From contig NZ_KV827680.1 in NCBI RefSeq assembly GCF_001836165.1, positions 53,079-117,078 of the forward strand: a stretch of 64,000 nt of DNA, written 5' to 3'. A program made the translations under genes and the position numbers. How positions within the stretch are numbered: position 1 is the first letter of the stretch; every line of letters starts with the position of its first letter. Positions 9,147-17,432 of the stretch are shown one piece after another. A model generated the notes under the pieces. It ran no database searches, was not told the origin of the DNA, and saw only the letters and a list, made by a program, of their open reading frames with translations. The DNA is from Corynebacterium sp. HMSC036D02. GTDB taxonomy: Bacteria; Actinomycetota; Actinomycetes; Mycobacteriales; Mycobacteriaceae.

Positions 9147-9734
9147 CTAATCGTTGCTGTAGACCGCAGGCTCCAGGGTGCCCACGTAGGGCAAGTCGCG
9201 GTAGCGCTCCGCGAAATCCAGGCCATAGCCCACGACGAACTCATTCGGGATGTCAAAACCTACATCGAAGAGATCCAGCTCCGCCTTGACTACTTCGGGC
9301 TTGCGCAACAGCGTCACCACTTCCAGGGAACGCGGCTGGCGGCCCTGCAGGTTGCGGATGAGCCAGGACAAGGTCAGGCCGGAATCAATGATGTCTTCCA
9401 CGATGACAACGTCGCGGCCCTCGATATCGCGGTCCAGATCTTTCAGAATCCGCACCACGCCCGAGGATGAGGCAGAGTTGCCGTAGGAGGACACCGCCAT
9501 GAACTCCAGCTGGGACGGGATAGCCAGTTTGCGGGCGAAATCCGTCAGGAAGAAAACCGCGCCCTTGAGCACGCAGACCAAGATGAGGTCCTCGTCGGTG
9601 TTGCTGTATTTCTCGGACACGCGATCCGCCATCTCCTGGATGCGCGCCTGAAGTTCATCTTCGGTGATGAGAACGTTTTTGATGTCCTCTCCATAAGGAT
9701 TGGCGGGGACGGCTAAATCATGGTTGTCGTGCAC
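9147..9734 (-). CDS. hpt: hypoxanthine phosphoribosyltransferase
   Basis: 195 aa using GTG at 9734. An AAAGGAG sits 7 nt before the GTG; longer reading frames run into tilS. The PRPP-binding motif [14 protein letters not shown] is present, with the L-K-G-A-x-x-F flexible-loop region upstream and V-G-Y-G-L-D-F near the C-terminus. It salvages hypoxanthine and guanine with PRPP. Its 5' end overlaps tilS by 17 bp. tilS-hpt-ftsH is a conserved gene order in many bacteria. Confidence 0.95.
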   Translation of the reverse strand: MHDNHDLAVPANPYGEDIKNVLITEDELQARIQEMADRVSEKYSNTDEDLILVCVLKGAVFFLTDFARKLAIPSQLEFMAVSSYGNSASSSGVVRILKDLDRDIEGRDVVIVEDIIDSGLTLSWLIRNLQGRQPRSLEVVTLLRKPEVVKAELDLFDVGFDIPNEFVVGYGLDFAERYRDLPYVGTLEPAVYSND

Positions 9735-10677
9735 GTGAGCGCTCCTTTGCTGACCGAGGCAATATTGACAGTTTGCCACCAACGCGTGCGACTTCCAACC
9801 TTGTGCCTTTCTTTTCACTGCGGACGGCGACGGGGCCTTGTCCATGCCACCGCGTGCACAGGGCATCGATGCCGCGCACTGCCTCGCGAGTAACCTCTAC
9901 TCCTTCCTCGCGCAGCCACGCGGCGATCGCCCGGCGGCGCTTCGGTTCTGGGAGAACGGCCAGCGCGGTGCAGTCGGTGGTGGGGTGGGTGCTGAGGAGG
10001 GCGTCGTCAAGCGCGGCGTCGTGGGCTGCCTGGGCTAAGGCCGGGACGGGGTCTCCGCCCACGATCTCCTGCAGGCGCGGGAGGATCTCGCGGCGCAGTG
10101 CCACGCGGCGGAAGGCCAGGTCCTGGTTCTGGGGGTCCTGCCAGACCTCCAGCCCCAGCTCCGCGCAGGCGGCCTCGGTCTGGGCGCGGCGCACGCTGAG
10201 CAGGGGGCGCAGGACGTGCACACCTTCGACCGAGGAACGCTCGCGCATGCCCGCCACTCTCCCGCGGAGGGCGCTGAGCAGCAGGGTTTCGGCCTGGTCA
10301 TCAGCGGTATGCGCCACCGCCACCTCTTCCCAGGGTGCGAAGGCACGGTACCGGGCGCCGCGGGCTTCGGCCTCCACGGAGCCTTGCTTGCCGACGTCCA
10401 CCCGCAACACCTCCGCCCCCGCCCCCAAAGCGCAGGCCTGCTCAGCAGCCCGGCGCGCCTGCGTGGCCGAGCCTTCCTGCAAACCGTGATCGACGCACAG
10501 CGCTGTCACCTCGTGCCCCTCTGCGAGGAGTGCTGCGGTCAGCGCCAAGGAGTCGGCGCCTCCGGACAGGCCCACCGCGATGGCGCGTGGTTGCTCACCC
10601 ATCACGGCGCGCGCAGCGACGCGGCAGGCCAAGAAGTTGGGGCTTGTGCGCGGCCAGAAGGGCTTCTTAGAAGTCAT
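9718..10677 (-). CDS. tilS: tRNA(Ile)-lysidine synthase
   Basis: 319-aa N-type ATP pyrophosphatase. The P-loop S-G-G-A-D-S is at residues 38-43, with C-V-D-H-G-L near 73 and H-T-A-D-D-Q-A-E-T near 140. It modifies C34 of the tRNA(Ile) CAU anticodon to lysidine so AUA is read as Ile. The protein is shorter than E. coli TilS, lacking much of the C-terminal domain, as is common in actinobacteria. It overlaps dac by 11 bp and hpt by 17 bp. Confidence 0.9.
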   Translation of the reverse strand: MTSKKPFWPRTSPNFLACRVAARAVMGEQPRAIAVGLSGGADSLALTAALLAEGHEVTALCVDHGLQEGSATQARRAAEQACALGAGAEVLRVDVGKQGSVEAEARGARYRAFAPWEEVAVAHTADDQAETLLLSALRGRVAGMRERSSVEGVHVLRPLLSVRRAQTEAACAELGLEVWQDPQNQDLAFRRVALRREILPRLQEIVGGDPVPALAQAAHDAALDDALLSTHPTTDCTALAVLPEPKRRRAIAAWLREEGVEVTREAVRGIDALCTRWHGQGPVAVRSEKKGTRLEVARVGGKLSILPRSAKERSRARQP

Positions 10678-11953
10678 GGAGTGCGGCGGCGAGGGCGTCT
10701 TGGGCCTGGCGGGCGGAGGTGACTTCGCCGTCGTTGACCAGGAAGGCGAAGGCGTAAACGCGGCCCGACTGCCCCTGGGCGGTGCCGGTCAGCGCGGAAG
10801 TTCCCGTGAGGGTGCCGGTCTTGGCGCGAACGTACCCGCGGGCGGGCGACTCGTGATAGCGCTCGTAGAGGGTTCCTTCGCCGCCGGCAAGAGGGAGGTA
10901 GCCCAGGAGTGGGCGTAGCTCGTCGGTGGCTACGGCTTGATCTGCGATGTGGGCGAGGAGCCCGGCGGGGATGCGGTTATCGCGGGAGAGGCCGGAGCCG
11001 TCCTTGAGGGTAACGCCGTTGACGTCGATGCCGGCTCCACGTAGCTCGTCGAGGATGGCCTTCGTGGCGCCCTCGAAGCTTGCTTCCCTACCCTGGCTGA
11101 CGGCCAGCTCGCGGGCAATGGCCTCCGCCATGACGTTGTCAGAATCTTTCGCGGCTTGCTGGGCTCGCAGGGCCAGCGGCTCGGACTCGCTGGAGGCGAT
11201 GACCTCGGAGTTTTCGGGTGAAGCAGCGATATCCGCCTCGTCGGCTCCCAGGCGGGTGGCCAAGGCGCGGGCAACATCGAGGGCCGGCTCGTGGGAGCGC
11301 GGAACGTCGCCGGTCTTTTCCCCGATGCGCCCACCATAGAGCATGGCCGGCTGGATGGGAGCGACATAGCCGCCATCAATATTGTCATCGTCCCAGCCCG
11401 GTGCTTGGTCGGGGCCGGCCCAGATGGAGGTGTCGATGGAGACCCGCGTGACGGTATCCATCTTCTGCTGAATCTGTTTCGCCAGCTCATCGAGGCGCTC
11501 GTCCGTCAGCCAGACATCGCCGGCGGCCTTGATAACAACTTCGCCTTCCTGCTCACCTGCGACCACTTCGGTGGTGAGGCGTTCTTCCTCATCGAGCGCG
11601 AGTGTTGCTGCGGCGAGGGTGAGGACCTTGGTGGCGGAGGCCGGGGTCAGCGGCTTCGCGGGCTCGCGCTCCCACAGCACCTCGTGGGTGGTGGTGTCGA
11701 TGACCTGGCCGCCGAAAGTGGCGAGGGCCTTGTCTTTGCCCAGCTCATCCAACTTCGCTTTAAGCGCGGCGGTGTCTATCTCACCAGGCTCGACGGGCTG
11801 GACCAGTGTTGTGGGTTCTTCCTGCTTATAGGGCTGACCGTGGTCCAGGTGATCGTAGGTGCGTTGGACTTCTACGCCCACTGCGGCCGTCGCCGCCACG
11901 GCACCAGCCGTGACGAGGGCCGCAGTACTCCACCAGACATGCTTAGCTTTCAT
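10667..11953 (-). CDS. dac: D-alanyl-D-alanine carboxypeptidase, S13/PBP4 family
   Basis: 428 aa. An N-terminal hydrophobic segment (about 8-26) is a signal anchor. The active-site triads of S13 penicillin-binding proteins are visible: S-A-T-K (S106, K109), S-D-N near residue 280 and K-T-G-T at 378-381. It trims D-Ala from peptidoglycan stem peptides outside the membrane and may have endopeptidase activity. It is the first gene of the long minus-strand run and is divergent from ppa. The 69-bp intergenic region carries two TAGACT hexamers (11961, 11974) usable as -10 elements. Confidence 0.9.
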   Translation of the reverse strand: MKAKHVWWSTAALVTAGAVAATAAVGVEVQRTYDHLDHGQPYKQEEPTTLVQPVEPGEIDTAALKAKLDELGKDKALATFGGQVIDTTTHEVLWEREPAKPLTPASATKVLTLAAATLALDEEERLTTEVVAGEQEGEVVIKAAGDVWLTDERLDELAKQIQQKMDTVTRVSIDTSIWAGPDQAPGWDDDNIDGGYVAPIQPAMLYGGRIGEKTGDVPRSHEPALDVARALATRLGADEADIAASPENSEVIASSESEPLALRAQQAAKDSDNVMAEAIARELAVSQGREASFEGATKAILDELRGAGIDVNGVTLKDGSGLSRDNRIPAGLLAHIADQAVATDELRPLLGYLPLAGGEGTLYERYHESPARGYVRAKTGTLTGTSALTGTAQGQSGRVYAFAFLVNDGEVTSARQAQDALAAALHDF

Positions 11954-12022
11954 CGCCCTTTAGACTAGCGCGGTAGACTAAGCGGAGCACATACCAACCT
12001 ATTAGTTATGGAGGATTCAGCC

Positions 12023-12496
12023 GTGAGCGTTGAAGTAACCATCGAGATCCCTAAGGGCTCCCGCAACAAGTACGAGATCGACCACGAGACCGGCAAGGTC
12101 CACCTCGACCGCTACCTGTTCACCCCGATGGCCTACCCGGCTGACTACGGCTACATCGACCACACCCTGGGTGAGGACGGCGACCCGTTGGATGCACTGG
12201 TCATCCTCCCGGAGCCGGTTTTCCCCGGCGTTGTTGTGGAGGCTCGTGTCCTCGGCGTGTTCAAGATGACTGATGAGGCCGGCGGCGACGACAAGCTGCT
12301 CGCCGTCGTCGATGACCCGCGCTGGGAGCGCTACCAGGACATCAACGATGTGGAGCAGCACATCAAGGACGAGATCGAGCACTTCTTCACCCGCTACAAG
12401 GACCTGGAACCGAACAAGGAAGTTACCGGCTCCGGCTGGGGCGACAAGGCTGAGGCAGAGAAGATCCTCGAGGAAGCGAAGGCTCGCTTCAAGTAG
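12023..12496 (+). CDS. ppa: inorganic pyrophosphatase
   Basis: 157-aa family I soluble pyrophosphatase. It has the N-terminal [11 protein letters not shown] motif, the Y-P-A-D-Y-G-Y-I segment and the metal-binding signature D-G-D-P-L-D-A-L-V. It hydrolyses PPi, pulling biosynthetic reactions forward. The GTG at 12023 is chosen because GGAGG lies 8 nt upstream; an in-frame ATG at 12008 overlaps that site and has no ribosome site of its own. Transcription probably ends in the 66-nt palindrome plus T-tract just downstream. Confidence 0.95.
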   Translation: MSVEVTIEIPKGSRNKYEIDHETGKVHLDRYLFTPMAYPADYGYIDHTLGEDGDPLDALVILPEPVFPGVVVEARVLGVFKMTDEAGGDDKLLAVVDDPRWERYQDINDVEQHIKDEIEHFFTRYKDLEPNKEVTGSGWGDKAEAEKILEEAKARFK

Positions 12497-12519
12497 GCCG
12501 CCGCGTTCCGCACGTTGAG

Positions 12520-12585
12520 GGACGTTTCGATCAAATAGGGGTCCAAAACCAAAGGTTTGAGAGGCCTTAGTTGATCGAAACGTCC
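12520..12585. repeat. 66-nt palindromic element, copy A (also ppa terminator)
   Basis: 18-nt outer arms (12520-12537 and 12568-12585) pair almost perfectly; the outer 15 bp are exact and read G-G-A-C-G-T-T-T-C-G-A-T-C-A-A on the left. The 30-nt centre contains AAAACC and GGTTT, able to form a small inner stem. A T-rich run (12586-12595) follows directly, so on the + strand it is a good intrinsic terminator for ppa. Same length and arms as copies B, C and D. Confidence 0.9.
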
Positions 12586-12622
12586 TTTTTCTTTGTCGCC
12601 GCGACAACTCCTCGTTCGTGAC

Positions 12623-12688
12623 GTACGATTCGATCAAATAGGGGGCCGAAAACAGCGGTTTCTGGGGGCTTATTTGTTAGAAACGTAC
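12623..12688. repeat. 66-nt palindromic element, copy B
   Basis: Left arm 12623-12640 and right arm 12671-12688 match the family arms with three to four substitutions, so the outer stem is partly decayed. The centre keeps AAAAC and GGTTT. It begins 37 nt after copy A and ends 13 nt before the start codon of the DUF559 gene, so any promoter or ribosome site for that gene overlaps or closely follows it. Confidence 0.85.
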
Positions 12689-12701
12689 GCATCGGGGGCA
12701 C

Positions 12702-13538
12702 ATGGAAATTTTCGAGGGACGCGCGGGGACTCGCCGCGCAGCTAAGGGCCAAGCAATCAAGATTTGTCACGGTCTGTATTTATCTGCAGCGCCAACACCG
12801 CGCCAACTCGCTGAAATCGTCTCGCGGCGTTGGCCAGACTCAGCTCTGGACGGCTACTCCGCCGCCCAGCAGTATCTTGGCCAAGAGCTGACCTACCCAC
12901 TTTATTTTCTTCGCGCTGGAACGATGGCATCGAGCGCGTTCTTTCGCAGTCGGCGGGCACGGCCCAAGGCACTGGGCAGCATGAACGGGGTGAACGTGTG
13001 CAGTCCACTGCAGTGCATTGAGGCGATGGAGCACGAAGATGCCGGAGCCTTCATTGAGGCTTTCTTCGCCGGGCCGCACGGGCGCTCGCGCATCGAGACC
13101 GAGCAGCTGGACTTTCGCCGCCTGCCCAAGCACACGCGCGAGGTGCTGGAACGGGCCATCGTCGGAGCGGATAGCAAGCCGGAGCGCGACCTGACCCGGG
13201 GTCTCGAGCCCCACGTCAAGGTCCGCAACAACGTGCGGGTTGGGCCCTACCGATGGGACTTGGTACTGGAGGAACACAAGGTCGCCATCGAGGTGGACGG
13301 CTATGCCTATCACAAGGGCGAGAACCGGCAGCGTTTCGAAATCGACCGCCAGAAGCTTAACGACGCCATCCAGCGCGGCTACCGGCCCCTCCACTTCACC
13401 GCCGCCACGATCGAGCATCACCTCGACGTCGCTGTTCACCAGGTCCTCGCGGTCATCAAAGGGCGGGGCGAGTTCGTGCCTCCACCTTGGAAGTGGCACC
13501 ACTACTGGAGGTGGCAAGGCGAGCGTTGGGCAGGCTAG
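12702..13538 (+). CDS. AbiEi-like N-terminus plus DUF559 (Vsr-like) putative nuclease
   Basis: 278 aa. The N-terminal ~100 residues resemble AbiEi-type winged-helix modules, with a C-H-G-L-Y-L strand and an S-A-L-D-G-Y-S-A-A segment. Residues about 165-270 fit a DUF559/Vsr-like PD-(D/E)xK fold: a P-E-R-D-L segment, then W-D-L-V-L-E and I-E-V-D-G-Y-A-Y-H supplying D...E-x-D, then the Q-R-F-E-I-D-R-Q-K helix. This is known as a DNA-cleaving fold; the target here is unknown. The gene starts 13 nt after copy B of the palindromic element and is followed at once by a strong hairpin. A link between protein and repeats is inferred from position only. Confidence 0.7.
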   Translation: MEIFEGRAGTRRAAKGQAIKICHGLYLSAAPTPRQLAEIVSRRWPDSALDGYSAAQQYLGQELTYPLYFLRAGTMASSAFFRSRRARPKALGSMNGVNVCSPLQCIEAMEHEDAGAFIEAFFAGPHGRSRIETEQLDFRRLPKHTREVLERAIVGADSKPERDLTRGLEPHVKVRNNVRVGPYRWDLVLEEHKVAIEVDGYAYHKGENRQRFEIDRQKLNDAIQRGYRPLHFTAATIEHHLDVAVHQVLAVIKGRGEFVPPPWKWHHYWRWQGERWAG

Positions 13539-13562
13539 CGTTGCGGCTTACCAGCCGCAACG
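13539..13562 (+). terminator. hairpin after DUF559 gene
   Basis: Perfect 10-bp stem (13539-13548 with 13553-13562) and a TACC loop, beginning on the base after the stop codon. It lacks a T-tract. It sits between the convergent DUF559 and S41 genes. Confidence 0.6.
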
Positions 13563-13616
13563 TGCCGACAACGAACTGGGCTGGCTAACGCTGCGACTTA
13601 CTAACAATGCAGCTAA

Positions 13617-14546
13617 CTAGCTGCAGTGGGAAGCGAGCCAGCCGTCGAGCTCGGATTCCGGGGCATCGGGGTTAATCGGGTCCTCGGCGAATTCCTCACC
13701 TGTGCGCGCCTTGTCCTTGGCAGTGGTGAGCATGAGCGAGCGGCCGTCCGGATAGTCCAGGACCACGTTGGCGGAGGCGTAGCCGGCGGTCGGCTCGCCG
13801 AAGGTGCGCACGTTGTCCAGGCCGCGGAAGGCCAGGAGGGTGGCCTCGCCGGAGGACGCGGTTTCGTCGTCGGTGAGCACAGCGACGGGAACCTCAAGCT
13901 TGCCGCCCGACGTGGTTGTCGGCGTGCCACCGCCGGTGACGGAATTGCCGTCGATGACCACCTCGGATGTGCCCATGCGGCTGACGAAGGACAGCGCGGG
14001 GCCGTCCGGCAGCAGCGGGCTTAAGCCCGCGTACATCGGGCCCATGTCGCCACCACCGTTGCCGCGCAGGTCCACCACAGCGGCACAGGCCTCCGGGTGG
14101 GCGGTCAGGCCTTGAGCCAAAGTGTCGGCATAGGCCTGGCCATCATCGTGGCGGCCGATGGAGGGCACGGTAGCGCGCAGGACGCCATCGTTGAAGTCGA
14201 CCGAAGGCTCAGTGCTTTCGGCGGCCTTTTCCTTTTCGACGCTAAAGACTTTGGAGTGCTTGCCACCGGCGGCGTCGATGGCGGAATCGAGGAGCTCGGC
14301 GTTCGTGGGGTCCTCTTTGAAGGCCTCGCGGGCGCGCTGGAATTCTTCGCTCTCGCCATAGATTCCGGAGATCGCTGCAGTATCCACCATCGCGGTATTG
14401 ATGCGCTTCTCGCTGGCATTGAAGAGGAAGTAGGGCTTGCCCAAGAGCGCTCCGCCATAGGAAGGGCCGAAGAAATACACGGCCGCGGCCACAGCAACAA
14501 GGGCAACAAGAAACAGTCCGCCGAAGATTTTCAGTACAGTTTTCAT
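13617..14546 (-). CDS. membrane-anchored S41 peptidase, NSR (nisin-resistance protein)-like
   Basis: 309 aa with one N-terminal transmembrane helix (about 5-26) and an extracytoplasmic S41 domain. It shows D-L-R-G-N-G-G-G near 160, D-D-E-T-A-S-S-G-E near 227-234 and G-E-P-T-A-G-Y near 250. The usual Tsp lysine after G-x-x-T-x-G is replaced by Y. A G-G-K-H-S motif supplies H97, so a Ser/His dyad as in nisin-resistance protein NSR is more likely than the Tsp Ser/Lys dyad. A GGAGG site precedes the ATG. It overlaps the ABC permease gene by 4 bp. NSR family members clip lantibiotics; that role is inferred here. Confidence 0.7.
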   Translation of the reverse strand: MKTVLKIFGGLFLVALVAVAAAVYFFGPSYGGALLGKPYFLFNASEKRINTAMVDTAAISGIYGESEEFQRAREAFKEDPTNAELLDSAIDAAGGKHSKVFSVEKEKAAESTEPSVDFNDGVLRATVPSIGRHDDGQAYADTLAQGLTAHPEACAAVVDLRGNGGGDMGPMYAGLSPLLPDGPALSFVSRMGTSEVVIDGNSVTGGGTPTTTSGGKLEVPVAVLTDDETASSGEATLLAFRGLDNVRTFGEPTAGYASANVVLDYPDGRSLMLTTAKDKARTGEEFAEDPINPDAPESELDGWLASHCS

Positions 14547-15943
14547 TCTTTCCTCCCTCCCGTGCGCAGCACGTAGCCGCGCAGGGGTTCAACAAGGACA
14601 ATGGCTAGCAACGTGACCAACCAACCTATGGCCAGGAAACCGAAGGCCATGAGCATGCGGCCGAGAACGTCGACATCACTTTGATCGACGCTGGAGAAGA
14701 ACATCAGCGCGGCGATACTGCCACCAAAGAGGAAGCCGAAGAAGCTCAAGCCCACCACCGGCCCCATGATGGTTAGGGCACCGGAGCGGAACTGGAATCC
14801 GCGCGGCACGCCCATGAGATCCAGGGAGCGGATGAGCTCCTTGTCCTCAAAGATGCCGGAAACCTGGCCCAGGATGATGGACATGGTGGTCAGTGTGAAG
14901 CCAAAAATGAGGGTTAATAGAACACCAGTGGAGATGTCTTTGAACACCACGTTCATTCCCTGGTCTTCCTTCAGGACCATGGCCAAGGCATCAGAGCCCA
15001 GGGGCGCGGCAACGAGGAAGCCCGTCAAGTATCCGAAGAAGCCGATGGCAGCACTCCGCTTCCATGCCGGGCGCGCATTGCCCGCTACGCGCTGGCAGGC
15101 CACGAAGTGCGCGTTTCCGGGAAAGAGGGACATGATGTGTGCGCCGAGCTGCAGGATGAAAGGGGAAATGAGGTTGATACTCATCACCATGCCAAACATG
15201 ACCACGATGACCATAGCGGTCGGCGGCCCCGCCTTACCGGAGAGCAGAACACCACCGATACCTGCGATGATGAGGAAGACGATGACACGCCACCAGCGGT
15301 AGGCCGCGGGCATCTGGCGCTTGGCGACGCCCAGCGGGCTCACGCGCACGCGCTGCATGCCGGCGAGTGCGGCACCGATGGCCAGCAGGAAGAGCACACC
15401 CGCCACGGCGAGGTAGCCCCACCACGGGAGGAGAAGCTCGGACAGAGCAATGGAACGCATCTGGAAATCCAGCTGGGTGAAGACCGGCGCGACGAGCAGG
15501 CTGATCAGCCCGCCGAGCACGATGCCGATCACTGCCTGGAGGCCGGTCTCGACGATGACCATGCGCTCCACCTGGCGGGAGCTCAATCCCAACAGGCGCA
15601 GCGTGGCCAGGCGCTGCTCCCTGCCGGAAGCACCCAGGACGGCGGCTTGGGCAGTGAGGTTAAACAGCGCCGGAAGAATGAACGCGCAGGCCAGCAGGGC
15701 CAGGGCGAACCACGGGTAGAGGAAGGCCTCCATCTCGTTGCCGAAGGCCTCCTGCAGAGCGGGCGCGGCATCCTCAACGTGCTGGGCGCGCTCCCAAAAC
15801 ATCCACGTACCGCCCGCCACCAGGAAGGCGATGGCGGAACCAATGGTCAGGCTCACAATTGCCAGAAGCGAGACAATACCCGTTCCCGAGCGCGCGCGAA
15901 TCGATTCGCGCTGCAGGTCAAAGACTAAAGTCGCGGTGTTCAT
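14543..15943 (-). CDS. ABC transporter permease, FtsX/MacB type
   Basis: 466 aa. One N-terminal helix (about 25-50) is followed by groups of helices around 95-125, 145-170, 195-220, 235-255, 265-285, 330-350, 365-385, 410-430 and 440-460, giving two FtsX-like units. No large BceB-type extracellular domain is obvious. It overlaps its ATPase gene by 4 bp upstream and the S41 gene by 4 bp downstream. Likely substrate is an envelope-active compound such as a peptide, from the operon partner; not shown by sequence. Confidence 0.85.
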   Translation of the reverse strand: MNTATLVFDLQRESIRARSGTGIVSLLAIVSLTIGSAIAFLVAGGTWMFWERAQHVEDAAPALQEAFGNEMEAFLYPWFALALLACAFILPALFNLTAQAAVLGASGREQRLATLRLLGLSSRQVERMVIVETGLQAVIGIVLGGLISLLVAPVFTQLDFQMRSIALSELLLPWWGYLAVAGVLFLLAIGAALAGMQRVRVSPLGVAKRQMPAAYRWWRVIVFLIIAGIGGVLLSGKAGPPTAMVIVVMFGMVMSINLISPFILQLGAHIMSLFPGNAHFVACQRVAGNARPAWKRSAAIGFFGYLTGFLVAAPLGSDALAMVLKEDQGMNVVFKDISTGVLLTLIFGFTLTTMSIILGQVSGIFEDKELIRSLDLMGVPRGFQFRSGALTIMGPVVGLSFFGFLFGGSIAALMFFSSVDQSDVDVLGRMLMAFGFLAIGWLVTLLAIVLVEPLRGYVLRTGGRKE

Positions 15944-16626
15944 CGGATCACCTCGAGGCGGCGGTCATCGTGAATGATGCCATCGCGAATCTCCACGCGG
16001 CGCTGCATCCAGTCGGCCACCTTCGGGTCGTGCGTGACCATGACCAGGCTGGCACCCGACTGGCGCACGATGGTGGTGAGCATCTGCATGACCTCGTGGC
16101 CCGTGGACTGATCCAGCGCACCGGTCGGCTCGTCGGCGAAGACCACGCCCGGAGAAGCCACCAGCGCACGCGCAATGGTCACGCGCTGCGCCTGACCGCC
16201 AGAAACCTGCGCCGGGCGGCGCTCCGCCAAACCACCCAGGCCCAGCTGATCTAAAAGCTCCATCGCGCGCTTGCGGGCCGCACCCCGCCCCATACCGTTA
16301 AGCATCGCGGGCAGCGCCACGTTATCCACGTTGCTCAGCTCCGGCAGCAGCTGGCCATCCTGGAAGACGAAGCCGAAATTGCGCAGGCGGGTGCGGGAGC
16401 GGGGGCCGTCGCCAAGCGCGGAAAGCTCCTCATCCCCGTAGCGCACACTGCCGTGCGTGGGGGTGAGCACGCCGGACATGCAGTGCAGCAGCGTGGACTT
16501 GCCAGAACCGGACGGCCCCATGACGGCCACGAGCTCGCCCGGTTCAATGTCGAGGGAGATTCCGGCGAGCACCGGGCCGCCGCCGAAATCCTTGGTGATG
16601 TCTGTCAGGGAAAGTGTCTTTGCCAT
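15940..16626 (-). CDS. ABC transporter ATP-binding protein, LolD/MacB type
   Basis: 228 aa from ATG 16626, which has a GGTGGA 9 nt upstream; an ATG at 16635 is too close to it. Walker A G-P-S-G-S-G-K-S-T near residue 36, Q-loop F-Q-D-G-Q-L, signature V-S-G-G-Q-A-Q-R-V, Walker B V-V-F-A-D-E-P and the switch H in V-T-H-D. It energises the FtsX-type permease encoded next. First gene of the operon, divergent from the two-component genes across an 8-2-8 palindrome. Confidence 0.9.
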   Translation of the reverse strand: MAKTLSLTDITKDFGGGPVLAGISLDIEPGELVAVMGPSGSGKSTLLHCMSGVLTPTHGSVRYGDEELSALGDGPRSRTRLRNFGFVFQDGQLLPELSNVDNVALPAMLNGMGRGAARKRAMELLDQLGLGGLAERRPAQVSGGQAQRVTIARALVASPGVVFADEPTGALDQSTGHEVMQMLTTIVRQSGASLVMVTHDPKVADWMQRRVEIRDGIIHDDRRLEVIR

Positions 16627-16684
16627 GTCTCTCATTCCACCGTGAAGGGCCCGCGGAAAGAACAGCCCTAGCGTTGCTCTTTAA

Positions 16685-16702
16685 GGTAGTGCCAGCACTA
16701 CC
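16685..16702. promoter_or_regulatory. palindromic operator between ABC operon and two-component genes
   Basis: A perfect inverted repeat of 8 bp with a 2-nt spacer (G-G-T-A-G-T-G-C / G-C-A-C-T-A-C-C). It lies about 23 bp before the kinase ATG and 59 bp before the ATPase start, overlapping where the -35 region of the kinase promoter would lie. The shape suits a NarL-type dimer, so autoregulation and control of the divergent operon are inferred. Confidence 0.6.
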
Positions 16703-16724
16703 CCTGTGATCAGTAGAGCCCGTT

Positions 16725-17429
16725 ATGCTGAAAACCGTGTTCCGAAGAAAGCCCCAGCCCACCAACCATGAGCAGCAGCAAGCGGAGAAAATCGCGCAGC
16801 TCACGGCCTCGCGTCGCGCCATCGCGGATGCCTACGAGGTGGAGCGCGCACGCATCGAGCGCGACCTGCACGACGGCGCGCAGCAATACCTCGTGGCCGC
16901 GAGCATGAAGTTGGGGGAGGCTCTTCTCGACGCCCCCTCTGACCTCGCCGTGCTGCTTACCGCCGCCAAACAGGACGTGGACCGCGGCCTCAAGTCCTTG
17001 CGCGCCACGGTGCACGGCATCCACCCGCAGGTGCTGCAGGATCACGGTTTGGTGGCCGCGCTTGCCGACGCTGCTTCTTCCCACGGCCCCCACGTCAGCG
17101 TCTTCGCCCCGCATCCTTTGCCCAAGCTTTCCGCCTCCGTGCTGGCCTGCGGCTACTTCTTCGGCACGGAGGCTTTGACCAACGCTGCCAAGCACGCGCC
17201 CGGCGCGCCGGTGTCTGTTTTAGTGACCGCGGATGCCTCCTTGAAAATCGCCGTGGTGGATGAGGGGCCAGGCGGCGCGCGGGTGGTGCCGGGCCATGGC
17301 TTGGCGGGGATGGCCGAGCGCCTCGCCGCTTTCGGCGGAGAGATGACTCTGTCCTCTCCCCCAGGCGGGCCGACGAGGCTAGCGTGCTCGATTCCTCTTC
17401 TTCTCGATCGCGGACAGTCAGGAGTTTAA
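16725..17429 (+). CDS. soluble NarL-type sensor histidine kinase without a sensor domain
   Basis: 234 aa. After only about 35 polar residues comes the HisKA_3 dimerisation motif E-R-A-R-I-E-R-D-L-H-D-G-A-Q-Q, with phospho-acceptor H49. An HATPase_c domain follows, with N-box E-A-L-T-N-A-A-K-H-A, D-E-G-P-G-G and G-H-G-L-A-G-M-A-E-R-L. No transmembrane helix, PAS or GAF domain is present. It must receive its signal through a partner; the divergent ABC permease is the obvious candidate. The response regulator gene starts 3 bp after its stop. A TAGAGC about 6 nt before the ATG fits a leaderless promoter. Confidence 0.9.
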   Translation: MLKTVFRRKPQPTNHEQQQAEKIAQLTASRRAIADAYEVERARIERDLHDGAQQYLVAASMKLGEALLDAPSDLAVLLTAAKQDVDRGLKSLRATVHGIHPQVLQDHGLVAALADAASSHGPHVSVFAPHPLPKLSASVLACGYFFGTEALTNAAKHAPGAPVSVLVTADASLKIAVVDEGPGGARVVPGHGLAGMAERLAAFGGEMTLSSPPGGPTRLACSIPLLLDRGQSGV

Positions 17430-17432
17430 GAA

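Noticed and set aside
13543..13620. Possible second terminator or tRNA-like fold after the DUF559 gene
   Set aside because: Only one clean hairpin; the rest does not form a cloverleaf and lacks tRNA consensus arms.
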